Shown here in pieces: positions 63,847-64,000 of a stretch of 64,000 nucleotides of DNA. The stretch is from Nematostella vectensis (taxonomy: Eukaryota; Cnidaria; Anthozoa; Actiniaria; Edwardsiidae): NCBI RefSeq assembly GCF_932526225.1, contig NC_064037.1, positions 14,769,703-14,833,702 of the forward strand. The letters are read 5' to 3'. The translations under genes were made by a program, and so were the position numbers. Position 1 is the stretch's first letter. Each line of letters starts with the position of its first letter. The notes under the pieces are model-generated. The model was given only the letters and a program-made list of their open reading frames with translations, was not told where the DNA came from and made no database searches.

Positions 63847-64000
63847 CATAGCTGTCAACCCAACTTGGACATGAATCTTGTTAAATCGGGTGAAATTCAG
63901 TATATGCGGTTAAAAAAAGAGAGCCAATGCGGGTGAATACAGAGAAAGTATGAACATTCTCACACAAATTATGTTTTCATGAGGTCCAAGATGTTGTGAC
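63847..64000. repeat. Dispersed repeat, copy cut by the window end
   Basis: Matches 37566-37732 in the same orientation, from CATAGCTGTCAACCCAACT to TTGTGAC at the last base. Positions 63367-63846 before it hold no recognised exon. Confidence 0.65.

Overview
The window is nuclear DNA from an intron-rich, AT-rich animal genome. The gene structures and the density of short inverted-repeat elements suggest an early-branching metazoan, most likely an anthozoan cnidarian such as a sea anemone or coral. The species cannot be fixed from sequence alone. Genes recognised with high confidence are PPIL2 (25 coding exons, complete), BOLA2 (2 exons, complete), a KCTD7/14-like BTB gene, and the last two exons of a GDPD1/3-type phosphodiesterase gene.

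Layout. 1-8.2 kb is repeat-built: a 21-bp minisatellite interrupted by a 5'-truncated CR1/L2-like LINE on the minus strand, whose 3' end runs into a 3.3-kb GATA/GGTA tetranucleotide array. 8.2-15.9 kb has no recognisable gene; it holds small inverted-repeat elements, a 200-N assembly gap and a 50-bp tandem repeat. 15.9-22.1 kb carries two minus-strand coding regions: an acidic 153-aa ORF, and one 3.4-kb exon coding for a low-complexity protein with 14 SxIP-type EB1-binding motifs and a C-terminal CAAX box. 22.1-35.9 kb is gene-poor, with MITEs and a tRNA-derived SINE. 35.9-47.4 kb holds BOLA2 (minus) and PPIL2 (plus), head to head, with start codons 203 bp apart. 49.1-61.1 kb is a recent 5.6-kb direct tandem duplication. 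It begins inside the KCTD coding exon, so copy 2 has a KCTD fragment without its BTB domain, and each unit carries an intronless PD-(D/E)XK (YqaJ-like) nuclease gene. The GDPD gene closes the window on the minus strand.

The most unusual signal is the pair of YqaJ-like genes. Their noncoding surroundings are about 99% identical, yet the two ORFs differ at 33 codons by amino-acid replacement and at only 2 synonymously (hand count). The proposed catalytic residues are unchanged. This suggests diversifying selection on a domesticated nuclease, possibly in genetic conflict or immunity. The second unusual item is the predicted membrane-anchored, multi-SxIP microtubule plus-end protein.

Functional links between genes are weak, as expected in an animal genome. 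The shared BOLA2/PPIL2 promoter region and the duplicated nuclease unit are the only arrangements that imply joint behaviour.
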